DNA from: CAZBGL01 sp964491375
Lineage (GTDB): Bacteria; Desulfobacterota; Deferrisomatia; Deferrisomatales; Deferrisomataceae
Assembly (NCBI GenBank): GCA_964491375.1
Contig: CAZBGL010000068.1
Span: 1-64,000, forward strand
Length of the DNA: 64,000 nt
Direction: 5' to 3'
Under the pieces are notes generated by a model that worked only from the letters and a program-made list of their open reading frames with translations, made no database searches and was not told the origin of the DNA. The position numbers and the translations under genes are program-made. Positions 7,427 through 16,724 of the stretch are shown in pieces (within the stretch, counting starts at the first letter, position 1; each line of letters starts with the position of its first letter).

Positions 7427-9729
7427 TGGAGCATCTCCAGGGCACCCGGGTCCCGGGGATCCAGTGCGGGTCCGGCCGGGGCGGTCTCCGCCGAACCGTC
7501 CCCCAGGGGGGCCGGACCCGGAACGGTGCCCCGGACGAACGCGGCTGTGAACGTCCGACGGCTCTCCGGGCCGGCCAGGAAGCCGGTGTCCGCGTCGATC
7601 CGCGCGAACTCAACCCCTTCGGGCACGGCGAACTCCTCGGCGGGCCGGTCCTCCACGGCCTGCCTCATGAAGTCGAGCCAGATGGGGGCCGCGGCACGCC
7701 CCCCGGTCTCCCTCCGGCCCAGGCTGCGGCCGTCGTCGTACCCCACCCAGACCACGGTCACGAGGTCCGGGGTGAACCCCGCGAACCAGGCGTCGCGGTA
7801 CTCGTTCGTGGTGCCCGTCTTGCCGGCGCACGGGCGGCCGAGCGCCCGCACCCTCCGGCCCGTTCCCTCTCGCACCACGCCGCGCATCATGTCCGTGACC
7901 ACGTAGGCGATTTCCGGGGAGAGGACCCGCTCCCCCGGACCCGGATCGAACCGGAACAGCTCGTGGCCCTCCCGGTCCTCCACCCGGAGCAGGAACACGG
8001 GATCGTGCCGCTCTCCGCCCCCCGGGAACGCCGTGTACACGGCCGCCAGATCCAGGGGGCTCAGGGTGGGAGACCCCAGGGCCAGGGACAGGTCCGGGCT
8101 GATCTGCGCCCGGAGCCCTAGGCGTTTCAGGAAGTCCACGGCATACGGCACGCCGATCTCCCGGAGCACCTTGACCGTGACCACGTTCCGGGAACGCACC
8201 AGCGCCTCCCGAAGCGTGGTGGCCCCGTGGAACCGCTGGGAGTAGTTCCGGGGCTTCCAGTCGCCCCGGAGGTCGGCAGACCGGTACACCACCGGCGCAT
8301 CGTAGACCAGGGTGGCCGGGGTGTACCCCTTGGCCAGGGCCGCGGCGTACAGCAGGGGCTTGATGGCCGAGCCCGGCTGGCGGCGGGCCTGAACGGCCCG
8401 GTTGAACTGGCTCCGGCCGAAGTCGTACCCGCCCACGAGGGCGAGCACCTCGCCCGTGCGAGCGTCCAGGCATACCAGGGCTCCCTCCACCTCGGGCTCC
8501 TGGGCCAGTTCCGCCGTGAGACGGCCGTGTTCGTCGGCACGCACGTCGCACCAGATCACGTCCCCGGGGGAGAGAACCCCGGGAGGCGACCCGTTCCGCC
8601 CCAGGGCCCACTCCATGGCCTCCGCGGGAAGCGGCAGCTCGGTTCCGCCGGCGAGCACCGTGGCCCCGAGGGAGTCCACTCGCAGGACCAGCGCCTTGAC
8701 CCGCTGGCCGGGTTCGGGGGGAGGGCCCTCGGCGAACGGCCCGGGGGCGTCCGGGCTGCGGTGCTCCACCGGTCCCCGGTAGCCGGCCCGGCGGTCCAGG
8801 GCCTCGAGCCCTCGGCGCAGGGCCCGGCGGGCCGCTTCCTGGAGTCGGCTGTCCATGGTGGTGACCACCCGCAGGCCCCCCTCGAGCAGGGCGTCCCGTC
8901 CGTACCGCGCAACGACCACGCGGCGCACCTGGTCGGTGAAATAGGGACTCACCCGGCCCAGGGGATTGCGGTACCCGGCCAACTCGAGCGGTCCGGAGGC
9001 CGCCCGTTCCATCTCGCGTTGGGTGATCCAGCCCTCCTCCACCATGCGCTCCAGCACGTACCGCCGGCGCTCCAACGCGCGCTCGGGATGTCGGTAGGGA
9101 TCGTACCGGCTGGGTGCGCGCGGCAATCCCGCCAGCAGGGCCGCCTGGGCCAGGCTCAACTCCTGGCTGGAGATGCCGAAATAGACCTCAGAGGCGGACT
9201 CGATCCCGTACGCGCCGTGGCCGAGGTAGATCTGGTTCAGATACAGGAACAGGATCTGCTGCTTGGTGAGGTGGCGCTCCATGCGGACCGCCAATACCGC
9301 CTCCCGGATCTTGCGCCGTAGGCTCCGCTCCGGGGACAGGAGCAGGGACTTGGCCACCTGCTGGGTGATGGTGCTCCCCCCTTGGACGACGCGGCCCTCC
9401 CGGAGGTTGGTCCAGGCGGCGCGCACGATACCCGCCAGGTCCAGCCCCTCGTGGGAGAAGAAGCCGCTGTCCTCGGCCGCGAGGAACGCGCGTACCACGT
9501 GCTCCGGTAGGATGGAAGGGTCCACGAGCTTGCGCCGTTCCCGGTAGAACTCGGCCATGAGCACACCGTCCCGGCTCCACACCGTGGTGGTGAGAGGCGG
9601 GCGGTACCGGCGCAGGCTGTCGAGGTTCGGGAGCCCCGACAGAAGGATCCAAAACCATATGCCCACCGCGGCGGCGGACGCGGCGGTGGCGAGGAGGAAC
9701 ACGAGGCCCCAGCGGGCCGCTCGGCGCAT
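7423..9729 (-). CDS. Class A penicillin-binding protein 1A
   Basis: A 768-residue bifunctional peptidoglycan synthase. One N-terminal signal-anchor helix is followed by the GT51 glycosyltransferase (EDSGFFSHEGLD; GGSTITQQVAKSLL), an OB-like insert, and the transpeptidase with the active-site motif PGSAIKP, the SRN triad element and KTGTTNEYRDAWF. It polymerises and cross-links glycan strands on the periplasmic face. Length and motif order are normal for MrcA/PonA-type enzymes. A short Pro-rich tail follows the catalytic domain. The start is ATG at 9729, divergent from the HEAT-repeat gene. Confidence 0.95.
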   Translation of the reverse strand: MRRAARWGLVFLLATAASAAAVGIWFWILLSGLPNLDSLRRYRPPLTTTVWSRDGVLMAEFYRERRKLVDPSILPEHVVRAFLAAEDSGFFSHEGLDLAGIVRAAWTNLREGRVVQGGSTITQQVAKSLLLSPERSLRRKIREAVLAVRMERHLTKQQILFLYLNQIYLGHGAYGIESASEVYFGISSQELSLAQAALLAGLPRAPSRYDPYRHPERALERRRYVLERMVEEGWITQREMERAASGPLELAGYRNPLGRVSPYFTDQVRRVVVARYGRDALLEGGLRVVTTMDSRLQEAARRALRRGLEALDRRAGYRGPVEHRSPDAPGPFAEGPPPEPGQRVKALVLRVDSLGATVLAGGTELPLPAEAMEWALGRNGSPPGVLSPGDVIWCDVRADEHGRLTAELAQEPEVEGALVCLDARTGEVLALVGGYDFGRSQFNRAVQARRQPGSAIKPLLYAAALAKGYTPATLVYDAPVVYRSADLRGDWKPRNYSQRFHGATTLREALVRSRNVVTVKVLREIGVPYAVDFLKRLGLRAQISPDLSLALGSPTLSPLDLAAVYTAFPGGGERHDPVFLLRVEDREGHELFRFDPGPGERVLSPEIAYVVTDMMRGVVREGTGRRVRALGRPCAGKTGTTNEYRDAWFAGFTPDLVTVVWVGYDDGRSLGRRETGGRAAAPIWLDFMRQAVEDRPAEEFAVPEGVEFARIDADTGFLAGPESRRTFTAAFVRGTVPGPAPLGDGSAETAPAGPALDPRDPGALEMLQ

Positions 9730-9771
9730 GAGCGTCTTTCCCGGTTCGGTTGGCCGACTGAGAATTTTCTA

Positions 9772-9800
9772 ACTTAACACACGCGGAAAAACAGCGACAA
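9772..9800 (-). promoter_or_regulatory. Candidate promoter for the PBP1A-moaA transcript
   Basis: TTGTCG and TTAAGT lie 17 bases apart on the minus strand, about 43 bases before the PBP1A start, in the locally AT-rich divergent spacer 9730-9818. A weaker plus-strand pair (TTGGCC/CTTAAC) overlaps it for the HEAT gene. Confidence 0.4.
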
Positions 9801-9818
9801 GGAACCCCTCGGGCCGCG

Positions 9819-11456
9819 ATGATGCCGACCCCTGCCCCCGACGCCCACGTACTGCTGCCCGACCGCCAGATCGAGGGGGCCCTCACGGGCCTGTACCGCA
9901 GCGTGAGCGCGGCCCAGTTCTATCCTCCGTACCATCCCCAGTTGCGCGAGGCGGTGAGCCAGGGATACCGCGCGTGGCGGTCGGCCGAGGCGGATTGCCG
10001 GTGGACGGAGCCGGGGCTTGAGTACCGCGCCGGCGGGCTTTGGCTCGGCGAGCTCCGCGTGGGCGAACGCAATCCCGCCATCGCCAGCTTGGCGCGAACG
10101 TTTGCCTCGCATGGCATCCACCGGGTCCGGGTGCGGCGCCCCCTTTCCCGGGATGCGTTCGCCTATTGGGCGGGGCTGCTGGCCTCGAACCCCGATGCTC
10201 TCACCGACCGGGGCGGCATCGCAGGGGCATGGGAGCAGGGGGTCTACAGTCCGTTTCTCGAGATCCGGGCGGCCCGGGCCGTGGCCGGCCGGGAATCGTT
10301 GCGGGCCGGCCGGCCGAGGGATCGGGGCTGGGGCGAGGGCCTCCCGTCCGGCATTGAGGCCCGCGTGCTCTCCGACCCCATGGTCCAGGCCCGCATCGCT
10401 ATGCTCCAGTCCCGAAGCCCCCGGGAACGGCGCGTGCTGGACCTGCTGCTTCGGCTTTCGCGCGAGCCGGACATGGCGCGGTTCCTGGACATCCTCCGCC
10501 GGATTGCCCGACACGCCGGCGAGTACCTGGAGGAGGACCGGTTCCGGGAGGCCTACGCGGTGGTGCTCTACCTGTTCCGCGAGGCCCAGAACATGGACGC
10601 CCTGGGCGACGCGGATCGGAGGGACTATCTCCTGGACACGGTGCGGCTCCTGGTGCGGGGCGAGTTCCTCTCGTGGTTGATCGAACGGGTGGCGTCGGAT
10701 GCGGAGTCGCAGGACGCGGAAGCCGGCGCCTACGTGCTGAGGGTAGTGGGGGAGCGGGCCGTGGTTCCCCTGATCAACGCCCTCGTGGCGGAAAAGCGGC
10801 GCCTGGGCCGGCGTCGCCTGGTGGACGTACTGGTGAGCATCGGCCCGCCCGTGGTTCCCTACGCGGTGCGAATGCTGGAAGACCAGCGCTGGTTCGTGGT
10901 GCGCAACATGGTCACCGTCCTCGGGGGAATCGGGACCCAGGAGGCCATCCGCGCGGTGCTCCGGATCAGCCGGGACCCGGATCCCCGGATCCGGAAAGAG
11001 GCGGCGCGGGTGCTCGGCCGAGCAGCCGGCCCCGAGGTGGAGGACCGGATCGTGGAGCTCATGGAGGATCCGGATCCGTCGGTGCGGCTGATGGCGATAT
11101 CCGCGGCCGGGAGCCTGCGTACCCCCGTCATGATGGAGGCCCTGTGGGACCTCTACCGCGCCATCCCGATCCGCTCTTCGGAGTGGGCCTTGAAGCCGGC
11201 CGTGCTCCAGGCCGTGGGCCGGAGCGGCCTTCGGGAAGCCGTGCCGCGGGTCGTGGAGGAGTTGCGTCGGAAACACTGGTTTCACCGCCGTCGGTGGACC
11301 GAGGTGAGACGTGCGGCCATCCAGGCCCTGGGAGACCTGGGAGGCCCCGAGGCGGTGGCCGCGCTGGAAGCGGTGGTGGAGGACGATCCTTCGGCCGAAC
11401 TGCGGGCGGCGGCCCGGCGGGCCCTGGCGGCCGCCCGGGGAACGATGGACCGATGA
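9819..11456 (+). CDS. HEAT-repeat protein upstream of HD-GYP gene
   Basis: A 545-residue soluble protein. The N-terminal half (1-190) matches nothing I recognise. From about 200 it is alpha-helical, and from about 290 clear HEAT repeats recur (VVPLINALV, VVPYAVRML, AIRAVLRI, DPDPSVRLMAISAAGSL, VAALEAVVEDDPSAELRAAA). Such solenoids usually bind proteins. The stop overlaps the ATG of the HD-GYP gene by four bases, so the two products are probably made together. This suggests a scaffold or regulator for c-di-GMP hydrolysis. Start: two consecutive ATGs at 9819 and 9822. Confidence 0.85.
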   Translation: MMPTPAPDAHVLLPDRQIEGALTGLYRSVSAAQFYPPYHPQLREAVSQGYRAWRSAEADCRWTEPGLEYRAGGLWLGELRVGERNPAIASLARTFASHGIHRVRVRRPLSRDAFAYWAGLLASNPDALTDRGGIAGAWEQGVYSPFLEIRAARAVAGRESLRAGRPRDRGWGEGLPSGIEARVLSDPMVQARIAMLQSRSPRERRVLDLLLRLSREPDMARFLDILRRIARHAGEYLEEDRFREAYAVVLYLFREAQNMDALGDADRRDYLLDTVRLLVRGEFLSWLIERVASDAESQDAEAGAYVLRVVGERAVVPLINALVAEKRRLGRRRLVDVLVSIGPPVVPYAVRMLEDQRWFVVRNMVTVLGGIGTQEAIRAVLRISRDPDPRIRKEAARVLGRAAGPEVEDRIVELMEDPDPSVRLMAISAAGSLRTPVMMEALWDLYRAIPIRSSEWALKPAVLQAVGRSGLREAVPRVVEELRRKHWFHRRRWTEVRRAAIQALGDLGGPEAVAALEAVVEDDPSAELRAAARRALAAARGTMDR

Positions 11457-12841
11457 GCGGGCGCCTGGGCCGGGATCTTGCCGAGCGATTCCTGCGGGGC
11501 TTGGTGGGGCTGGGCAAGGCCCAGGCGTTGTATCCCGAGGGCCACGGTGCCATTCGGCGGGCTTTGGACGCGCTGGGGCCGGTGCTCGAACAGGTCATGG
11601 GAGCGCCCGAGCCCCTGCTGGTGGCCCGGACCGACGCCTACCTCATGGTGGGGGACGTGCCGTTCGTGCCCGAGGGGCCGCCGGCCGCGGACTTGGGCCG
11701 CTGGCTCCAGAACGCATCCGTGGAGGCCGTGGAGTTCGGACCCGGGGTCCGGCCCCGCGAGATCCTGCGGTTTCTGGGGTGGCTGCTGGAGCCAGGATCT
11801 GGCCCCTGGGGGGGCACCCACATCCGGATCACCCGGCTAGCTGACGAGGGGGGAGCGTGGGGCCGGGGGATCCGGACCTACCGGGAGGCGGTCGAGGCCC
11901 TGGAACAGGCCTACCGCGAGGTCCAGGAGGGCCGGATCCCGGACCCGAACCGTGCGCTCGTGTCCGTGCGCTCGTTCATGGGGCTCCTGGACGAGAACCC
12001 GGACGTGGTCCGGGGACTGGCGCTCATCAAGGACTACGATCGCTACACCTTCCACCACAGCGTGAACGTGTGCCTGCTGTCCCTGGCCGTGGGCCAGTTC
12101 GTGGGGGCAGAGCCCTCCCTGCTCGAGGTGCTGGGCGTGGGCGGTCTGTTCCACGACATCGGCAAGATCCGGACCCCCCCCGAGATCATCCGGAAACCCG
12201 CCCGGCTTACCCCTGCGGAATGGGACCAGATCCGCCTTCATCCGGAACACGGCCGGCGCATCGTGGAGGAAATGGGCACCGCCCCGCCGGGAGCCGCGCT
12301 GTTGGCGTATGAACACCACATGTACCGGGACGGCACGGGATACCCCTCGCAGCCGCCCGGTTACCGCCTGTTCGACTTGAGCCCGCTCGTTGCCGTGGTG
12401 GACGTGTTCGACGCCATGACCACCCATCGGCCCTACTCCCGCCCCATGCCCCTGCCCGAGGCGGTGGAGAACGTCCGGGCTGCAGCGGGAAGCCGGTTCG
12501 ACCCGGAAGCCGTGCGGGCGTTCGTGGGGGTGATGGGACGCATCCCGGTGGGATCCGCCGTGCGGCTAGGGAGCGGCGAGGTGGCCGTGGTGACCCGGCT
12601 CGACGACGAAGGGCTGCCTGTGCGGGCCACGGTGGTGGCCGACGCAGCCGGCAGGCGGCTCCCCCGGGGCCAATGGCTGTCAAAGGAGATCTCACCCCGC
12701 CAGGTGCTGCGGTGGGTGGATCCCCTCGTGCACGGGATCAACCCTCACGAGGTTCTGGCGGAGGAGGGAAACCCAGGCGCCCCAACGCTTCGACGGCCGC
12801 CGCCCGGATCCGCGGGTCGTCGTGGCGGGCCAACTCCATGA
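11453..12841 (+). CDS. HD-GYP domain phosphodiesterase
   Basis: A 462-residue protein. The N-terminal 190 residues are an undefined sensory region. The HD-GYP domain starts at about 200 with FHHSVNVC. Metal-site His234-Asp235 sits in FHDIGK, and His288-His289 lead the motif HHMYRDGTGYP (288-298), close to the HHExxDGxGYP consensus with Met replacing Glu. It is expected to hydrolyse cyclic di-GMP. A C-terminal 60-residue tail follows. The start overlaps the HEAT gene stop. The last 104 bases overlap the 3' end of the opposite-strand HEAT gene. Confidence 0.9.
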   Translation: MSGRLGRDLAERFLRGLVGLGKAQALYPEGHGAIRRALDALGPVLEQVMGAPEPLLVARTDAYLMVGDVPFVPEGPPAADLGRWLQNASVEAVEFGPGVRPREILRFLGWLLEPGSGPWGGTHIRITRLADEGGAWGRGIRTYREAVEALEQAYREVQEGRIPDPNRALVSVRSFMGLLDENPDVVRGLALIKDYDRYTFHHSVNVCLLSLAVGQFVGAEPSLLEVLGVGGLFHDIGKIRTPPEIIRKPARLTPAEWDQIRLHPEHGRRIVEEMGTAPPGAALLAYEHHMYRDGTGYPSQPPGYRLFDLSPLVAVVDVFDAMTTHRPYSRPMPLPEAVENVRAAAGSRFDPEAVRAFVGVMGRIPVGSAVRLGSGEVAVVTRLDDEGLPVRATVVADAAGRRLPRGQWLSKEISPRQVLRWVDPLVHGINPHEVLAEEGNPGAPTLRRPPPGSAGRRGGPTP

Positions 12842-13328
12842 GGGTGGTCTCGGAGGGGACGTGCCCCAGGAACCCCAACGCCCGAGCCGCCGCGACCACC
12901 ACCTCGGGCGAGGGGTCCCCGAGCCGGGTACGGAGGGAGGCGGCCGCTCGGCGATCTCCCAGGGCGCCCAGCACCTGTGCCGCCTTGGCTCGCACCACTG
13001 GGGCGGGGTCTCCCAGGCGCTCCACCACCCGGGAGGTGGCTCTCCAGTCCCGGTACGCCTCCACCACCTCCAATGCGGCCACGCGCACCTCCTCGTCGGG
13101 GTGGGAGAGGCCGGCTACGGCTATCCTGAGACCGGTCTCGTCCCTCACGTCCAAGAGGGCCCGAAGCAGGCGCATCCACTCCTGCCGCTTCAGCCCCCTT
13201 AGACGCTTGGCGGCTTCCGGCAGGGCCTCCAGGAGATCCAGGCGGTCCAGCGCCTCCGAGGCGGCCACGCGAACGTCGGAGTTCTCGTCCCGCAGGCGTT
13301 CCAGGAGCAGCCGGCGGCGAGGATGCAC
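12738..13328 (-). CDS. Small HEAT-repeat protein
   Basis: A 196-residue, almost purely HEAT/PBS-lyase-type solenoid with five to six repeats of about 31 residues (SDVRVAASEAL, EEVRVAALEVV, PVVRAKAAQVLGAL, PEVVVAAARALGFL, PRIRAAAVEALGRL). Start: GTG at 13328, with GGGGGAG five bases upstream inside the end of cpoB, so it follows cpoB immediately. It would be the last gene of the tolB-pal-cpoB transcript. Its 3' end runs 104 bases into the 3' end of the HD-GYP gene on the other strand. Confidence 0.85.
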   Translation of the reverse strand: MHPRRRLLLERLRDENSDVRVAASEALDRLDLLEALPEAAKRLRGLKRQEWMRLLRALLDVRDETGLRIAVAGLSHPDEEVRVAALEVVEAYRDWRATSRVVERLGDPAPVVRAKAAQVLGALGDRRAAASLRTRLGDPSPEVVVAAARALGFLGHVPSETTLMELARHDDPRIRAAAVEALGRLGFPPPPEPREG

Positions 13329-13329
13329 T

Positions 13330-14184
13330 TCACTCCCCCAGCATCCTCAGTTTCTTCCGAGCGATTTCGGCCTGTTCCGAGGAAGGGTGTTCACGAAGGA
13401 GCTTTTTTAGCAGGATGCGGGCGTCCACCGGGTCGCCGATGGCGTCGAACGCAAACGCCTGCTTGAGCAGGGCGCTCGGAACCTTGTCGCTCCGGGGAAA
13501 CTCCTGGACCACCTTGTCGTAGGCCAGGATCGCCTTCTCGTACTGTTCCTGCGCGTAATAGCTCTCGCCGATCCAGAAGTAGGCGTTGTCGGCGAGGTCG
13601 CTCTTGGGGTAGAGCTCCAAGAACTTCCGAAACGCTCGACGGGCGTCCTCGTACCGCTTCTTCTGGTACAGGCCATAGGCCCTGTCGTACAGTTCGCGGC
13701 CTGTGGGAGCCCGGGGGGTCGGGAGCTCGGGGCGCTCCGGCGTCGGGGAAGGAGGCCGGACTTCGGGCTTCGGACCGGGCCGAGGGCCCTCCTCCAGGGC
13801 TTTCACGCGGCGGGACAGTTCCGCCAGTTGCTCCTCCAGCCGGGCGAGTCGGGGGCCTTCGGACGGCCCGGCAGGCCGCGGCCGGCGTTCCAAGGCGTCC
13901 ACGCGGCCGAGCAGTTCCCGAACCCGTGCATCCAGAGCCTCCACCCGTTGGCCCAGATCCGCCAAGCGCTCGTTCCACTCGGCCGGGGCGCTGGGCCTTG
14001 CGGGCTCGGGGCGGGCCTTGCGCAACTCGTCCACGGCCCGCTCCAGCCGAAGCACCTGCTCCCTCAGGGCGTCGATCTGCTGTCCCTGACGGACCTGCCG
14101 TTCGGTGATCTCGCAGGAACACAAGAGGAGGAGGGCGGAGAGGGCTGCGCCCATTCCGCCCCCCCAGCCCAGGATCCTCCGCAT
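13330..14184 (-). CDS. cpoB: CpoB/YbgF, Tol-Pal system tetratricopeptide protein
   Basis: A 284-residue envelope protein. An N-terminal signal with LLLLCSC could be a lipobox. A coiled-coil trimerisation segment (about 30-130), a Pro-rich linker and C-terminal TPRs (about 165-280, from ELYDRAYGLYQKKRYEDARRAF) follow. In the Tol-Pal machine CpoB coordinates peptidoglycan synthesis by PBPs with outer-membrane constriction. Its first base overlaps the last base of pal. A lipid-modified CpoB would be a variation on the soluble enteric protein. Confidence 0.93.
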   Translation of the reverse strand: MRRILGWGGGMGAALSALLLLCSCEITERQVRQGQQIDALREQVLRLERAVDELRKARPEPARPSAPAEWNERLADLGQRVEALDARVRELLGRVDALERRPRPAGPSEGPRLARLEEQLAELSRRVKALEEGPRPGPKPEVRPPSPTPERPELPTPRAPTGRELYDRAYGLYQKKRYEDARRAFRKFLELYPKSDLADNAYFWIGESYYAQEQYEKAILAYDKVVQEFPRSDKVPSALLKQAFAFDAIGDPVDARILLKKLLREHPSSEQAEIARKKLRMLGE

Positions 14185-14810
14185 CAGCGCTGGATCTCCA
14201 CGAACTCGGCCCGTCGGTTCTTGGCCCAGGCCTCCTCGTTGTGCCGCGGGTCCAGCGGCATCTCCTCACCGTAGCTGATGATGGTCATCCGGTTCGGGTC
14301 GATGCCCAGATCCATCAGGTACTGGTAGGCTGCCTTGGCCCTCCGCTCGCCGAGGGCGAGATTGTATTCCGTGGTGCCCCGCTCGTCACAGTGCCCCTCG
14401 ATACGGATGCGCACCCCGGGGTTGGCGAGAAGGTACTCCGCGTTCTGCTTCAGCACCTCCCGGGCGTCCGGCCGGATCACGGCCTTGTCGAAGTCGAAGT
14501 GGATACGTTGGAGCCCGGGCGTCGTCTCTTTGGCGAGCCCCCTTTCCTCCGTCACCGGTTTTTCAGGCGCGGGTTCCGCTGCGCCCGTGCGGGCCGGCGG
14601 GGTCGGTGTGGGGGCCGGGATGGGCTTGGTTTCGCGGACCCTGGGCTGGGCCGGCTTAACCGGCTCCTTCACCGAGGTCACCTTGGTGGAGGAGGGGCGG
14701 GTGGGGGTCTCCGCTTCCTGGCGCACCTGTTTCTTGGCACACCCTCCCAGCAGCAGGAAACCGAGGATCGCTCCGAGGCCGACCACATACGGTAGCGAGC
14801 GTCCCTTCAT
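14184..14810 (-). CDS. pal: Peptidoglycan-associated lipoprotein Pal
   Basis: A 208-residue outer-membrane lipoprotein. The lipobox is LGGC (Cys24), followed by a Pro/Lys-rich linker to about 95. The OmpA-like peptidoglycan-binding domain has FDFDKAVIRPDA, EGHCDERGTTEYN and ALGERRAKA. Pal anchors the outer membrane to the wall and cycles with TolB. It lies 54 bases after tolB and directly before cpoB, the standard order. Confidence 0.97.
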   Translation of the reverse strand: MKGRSLPYVVGLGAILGFLLLGGCAKKQVRQEAETPTRPSSTKVTSVKEPVKPAQPRVRETKPIPAPTPTPPARTGAAEPAPEKPVTEERGLAKETTPGLQRIHFDFDKAVIRPDAREVLKQNAEYLLANPGVRIRIEGHCDERGTTEYNLALGERRAKAAYQYLMDLGIDPNRMTIISYGEEMPLDPRHNEEAWAKNRRAEFVEIQR

Positions 14811-14864
14811 GTTCCAACCTCCTTTTCGCCGAAGGAAACGATGCGATACTCAGACCCGGCTCCC

Positions 14865-16172
14865 CTAGGGACGGGCCGGTTCCCACGCCGGCTGGGACGC
14901 CCGTTCCCCGTCCGGCGTGATGCGTCGGAAATCGTGGCTCCCCACCCGGAACACGTAGACCGCCTCGCTTCCGTCCCGGTTGGACGTGACCGCCAGAAAA
15001 CGCCCATCCGGCGACCACGACGGGTCGTACGTGTCATACGGTCCGGTCGTGAGTTGGCGGACCTCTTGACCCTCCGGGTCCACAAGAAACACCTGGAACG
15101 TCCCCCGGGCGTCCTTGCCGGTGAACGCGATCCAGTCGCCCCGCGGAGACCAGTCGGGATCCCCGTTGTGGGTGCCGCTGAACGTGAGGCGCCGAACGTC
15201 GCCCCCTTGGCGGTTCATCACGAAGATGTGGGGGTTGCCCATCCGGTCCGACACGAACGCGATCCATTTTCCGTCGGGTGACCATGTGGGCGCAACATCA
15301 ATGGCCCGGTCCCGAGTGAGCCGGACCAGCGACCGGTCGCTCTTGCGCAGGCGGTAGATGTCCGTGTTCCCGCGCTCCGAGAGCACCACCAGCAGTTCGG
15401 AGCCGTCCGGGGAGTCCCGCCCCCCCAGGTCCACGCCCTTCCGCCGCGACACCACCCAGTTCCTGCCGGTTCGCAGGTCCAGAAGGTAGAGATCCGCTTC
15501 CCCCAGCAGGTATGAAACGTAGTACAGATACCTCCCGTCGCGCGACCACGACGGGGTGATGCTCAGCGAGCCCGCCCGGGTCAGCCGGATGGGCCCATGC
15601 CCGTCCATGTCCACCAGGGCCAGTTCCTTTCCCCGCCCGCTCTGGACCACATAGGCGATGCGGGTACCAAAGGGGCCTGGCGCCCCCGTGAACTCCTCGA
15701 CGAGGACGTTCGCGAACCGGTGGGCCACCGCGCGCGCGGCCTCGGGCAGGGCCTGGTAGCGCCTGAGCAGCAGCCGGCTGCGTTTGAGTACGTCGTATGC
15801 CCCCAGTTCCACCACCAGTTCGCCGTCGCGCAGGTCCACCCATCCCTTGACCACCAGTTCCGCGCCCACGGCGAACCAGTCCGCAAACCCCGCCGGTGTG
15901 GGCTCCACCGGCGCCCGTTGCGGATCCTCGAGATAGGCGGCCGGATCCAGAATCTCGAACAGACCCGACAATCCGAGGTCCCACCGCAGGGCCTCGGCGA
16001 TGACCCGGTGGGCGTTTCCCACCCCTCCCGAACGGCGCTGCAACTCGGGGACCGCCGCAGGGATGGGGCGCAAGGCCGGTGCGTTGATGTCCAGATAGAC
16101 CTTGGCGGCGCCCACGGTCCCGGCCGGCCAAGCCCCGAAGATCACGGCCAGAACCGCCGCCCAGCGCCTCAT
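14865..16172 (-). CDS. tolB: TolB, Tol-Pal translocation protein
   Basis: A 435-residue periplasmic protein. A signal peptide starts at MRRWAAVLAVIF. The N-terminal alpha/beta domain is followed by a six-bladed beta-propeller with WSPDG-type repeats (SWSRDGRYLYY, TWSPDGKWIAFVS, DWSPRGDWIAFT, SWSPDGRFLAVTS). I chose ATG 16172 over upstream in-frame ATGs at 16190 and 16226. It has an AGGGAAGG site six bases upstream and starts directly at the signal peptide. TolQ, TolR and TolA genes are not adjacent. Confidence 0.95.
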   Translation of the reverse strand: MRRWAAVLAVIFGAWPAGTVGAAKVYLDINAPALRPIPAAVPELQRRSGGVGNAHRVIAEALRWDLGLSGLFEILDPAAYLEDPQRAPVEPTPAGFADWFAVGAELVVKGWVDLRDGELVVELGAYDVLKRSRLLLRRYQALPEAARAVAHRFANVLVEEFTGAPGPFGTRIAYVVQSGRGKELALVDMDGHGPIRLTRAGSLSITPSWSRDGRYLYYVSYLLGEADLYLLDLRTGRNWVVSRRKGVDLGGRDSPDGSELLVVLSERGNTDIYRLRKSDRSLVRLTRDRAIDVAPTWSPDGKWIAFVSDRMGNPHIFVMNRQGGDVRRLTFSGTHNGDPDWSPRGDWIAFTGKDARGTFQVFLVDPEGQEVRQLTTGPYDTYDPSWSPDGRFLAVTSNRDGSEAVYVFRVGSHDFRRITPDGERASQPAWEPARP

Positions 16173-16240
16173 CGGGCCCTTCCCTGGCATGCCTGGAGGC
16201 ACGAAACCCCTCGAAAAATCAAGCAATCCAACGGTCGGCC

Positions 16241-16269
16241 ACGATAGTATACGCCTCTTCCCAAGTCAA
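16241..16269 (-). promoter_or_regulatory. Promoter for tolB-pal-cpoB
   Basis: TTGACT, a 17-base spacer and TATCGT lie on the minus strand, giving a leader of about 60 bases before tolB. An overlapping TATACT offers an alternative -10 with a short spacer. Confidence 0.55.
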
Positions 16270-16292
16270 GGAGCCTCCCGCAGGGCTGCGCC

Positions 16293-16724
16293 TCAAAACA
16301 GAAAAGGGTTTGGGTCCCAGAAGGCCGCGCGCCGGTGCACGGCATAGGCGCTAGCGACAGCCGTGGTGAGCCCGGAGATCCACAGGGCCGTTTCGAGGGT
16401 GCCCGCCCCCTGGCGGAAACCGAGCTCAGCGGCCAGGTCCGAAAGGGGCCAGGTGTGGAGTCCCACGGCCAGGCTTCCCATCTGGAGCGCGTTGTAGGCC
16501 AGAACCAGATACCACGTGAGGCGCTGGGCCCGGACGATGCCGACCACGATGTGCACGAGCACGAGGCAGTCCAGCACCACGGCCGCACGGGCCGGGGCCC
16601 CTCTGAGCACCCAGGCGAAGACCGGATAGGGCTTCCGGTAGGCCGAAGCCGTGGACAGGAAGAGCAGGACGTAATAGAAGAGGAGCGCAAAGCTGGCAGG
16701 TCGCCTGCGGGCCGATGTGTTCAT
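16293..16724 (-). CDS. Small four-helix membrane protein, unknown
   Basis: A 143-residue protein with about four hydrophobic helices (ALLFYYVLLFLSTASAY; AVVLDCLVLVHIVVGIV; TWYLVLAYNALQMGSLAVGL; LWISGLTTAVASAYAV). No family recognised. The ATG overlaps the rdgB stop by four bases, so it is the last gene of the amidase-rph-rdgB transcript. The frame is open further upstream, but this is the only start with the coupling arrangement seen in its neighbours. Confidence 0.75.
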   Translation of the reverse strand: MNTSARRRPASFALLFYYVLLFLSTASAYRKPYPVFAWVLRGAPARAAVVLDCLVLVHIVVGIVRAQRLTWYLVLAYNALQMGSLAVGLHTWPLSDLAAELGFRQGAGTLETALWISGLTTAVASAYAVHRRAAFWDPNPFLF

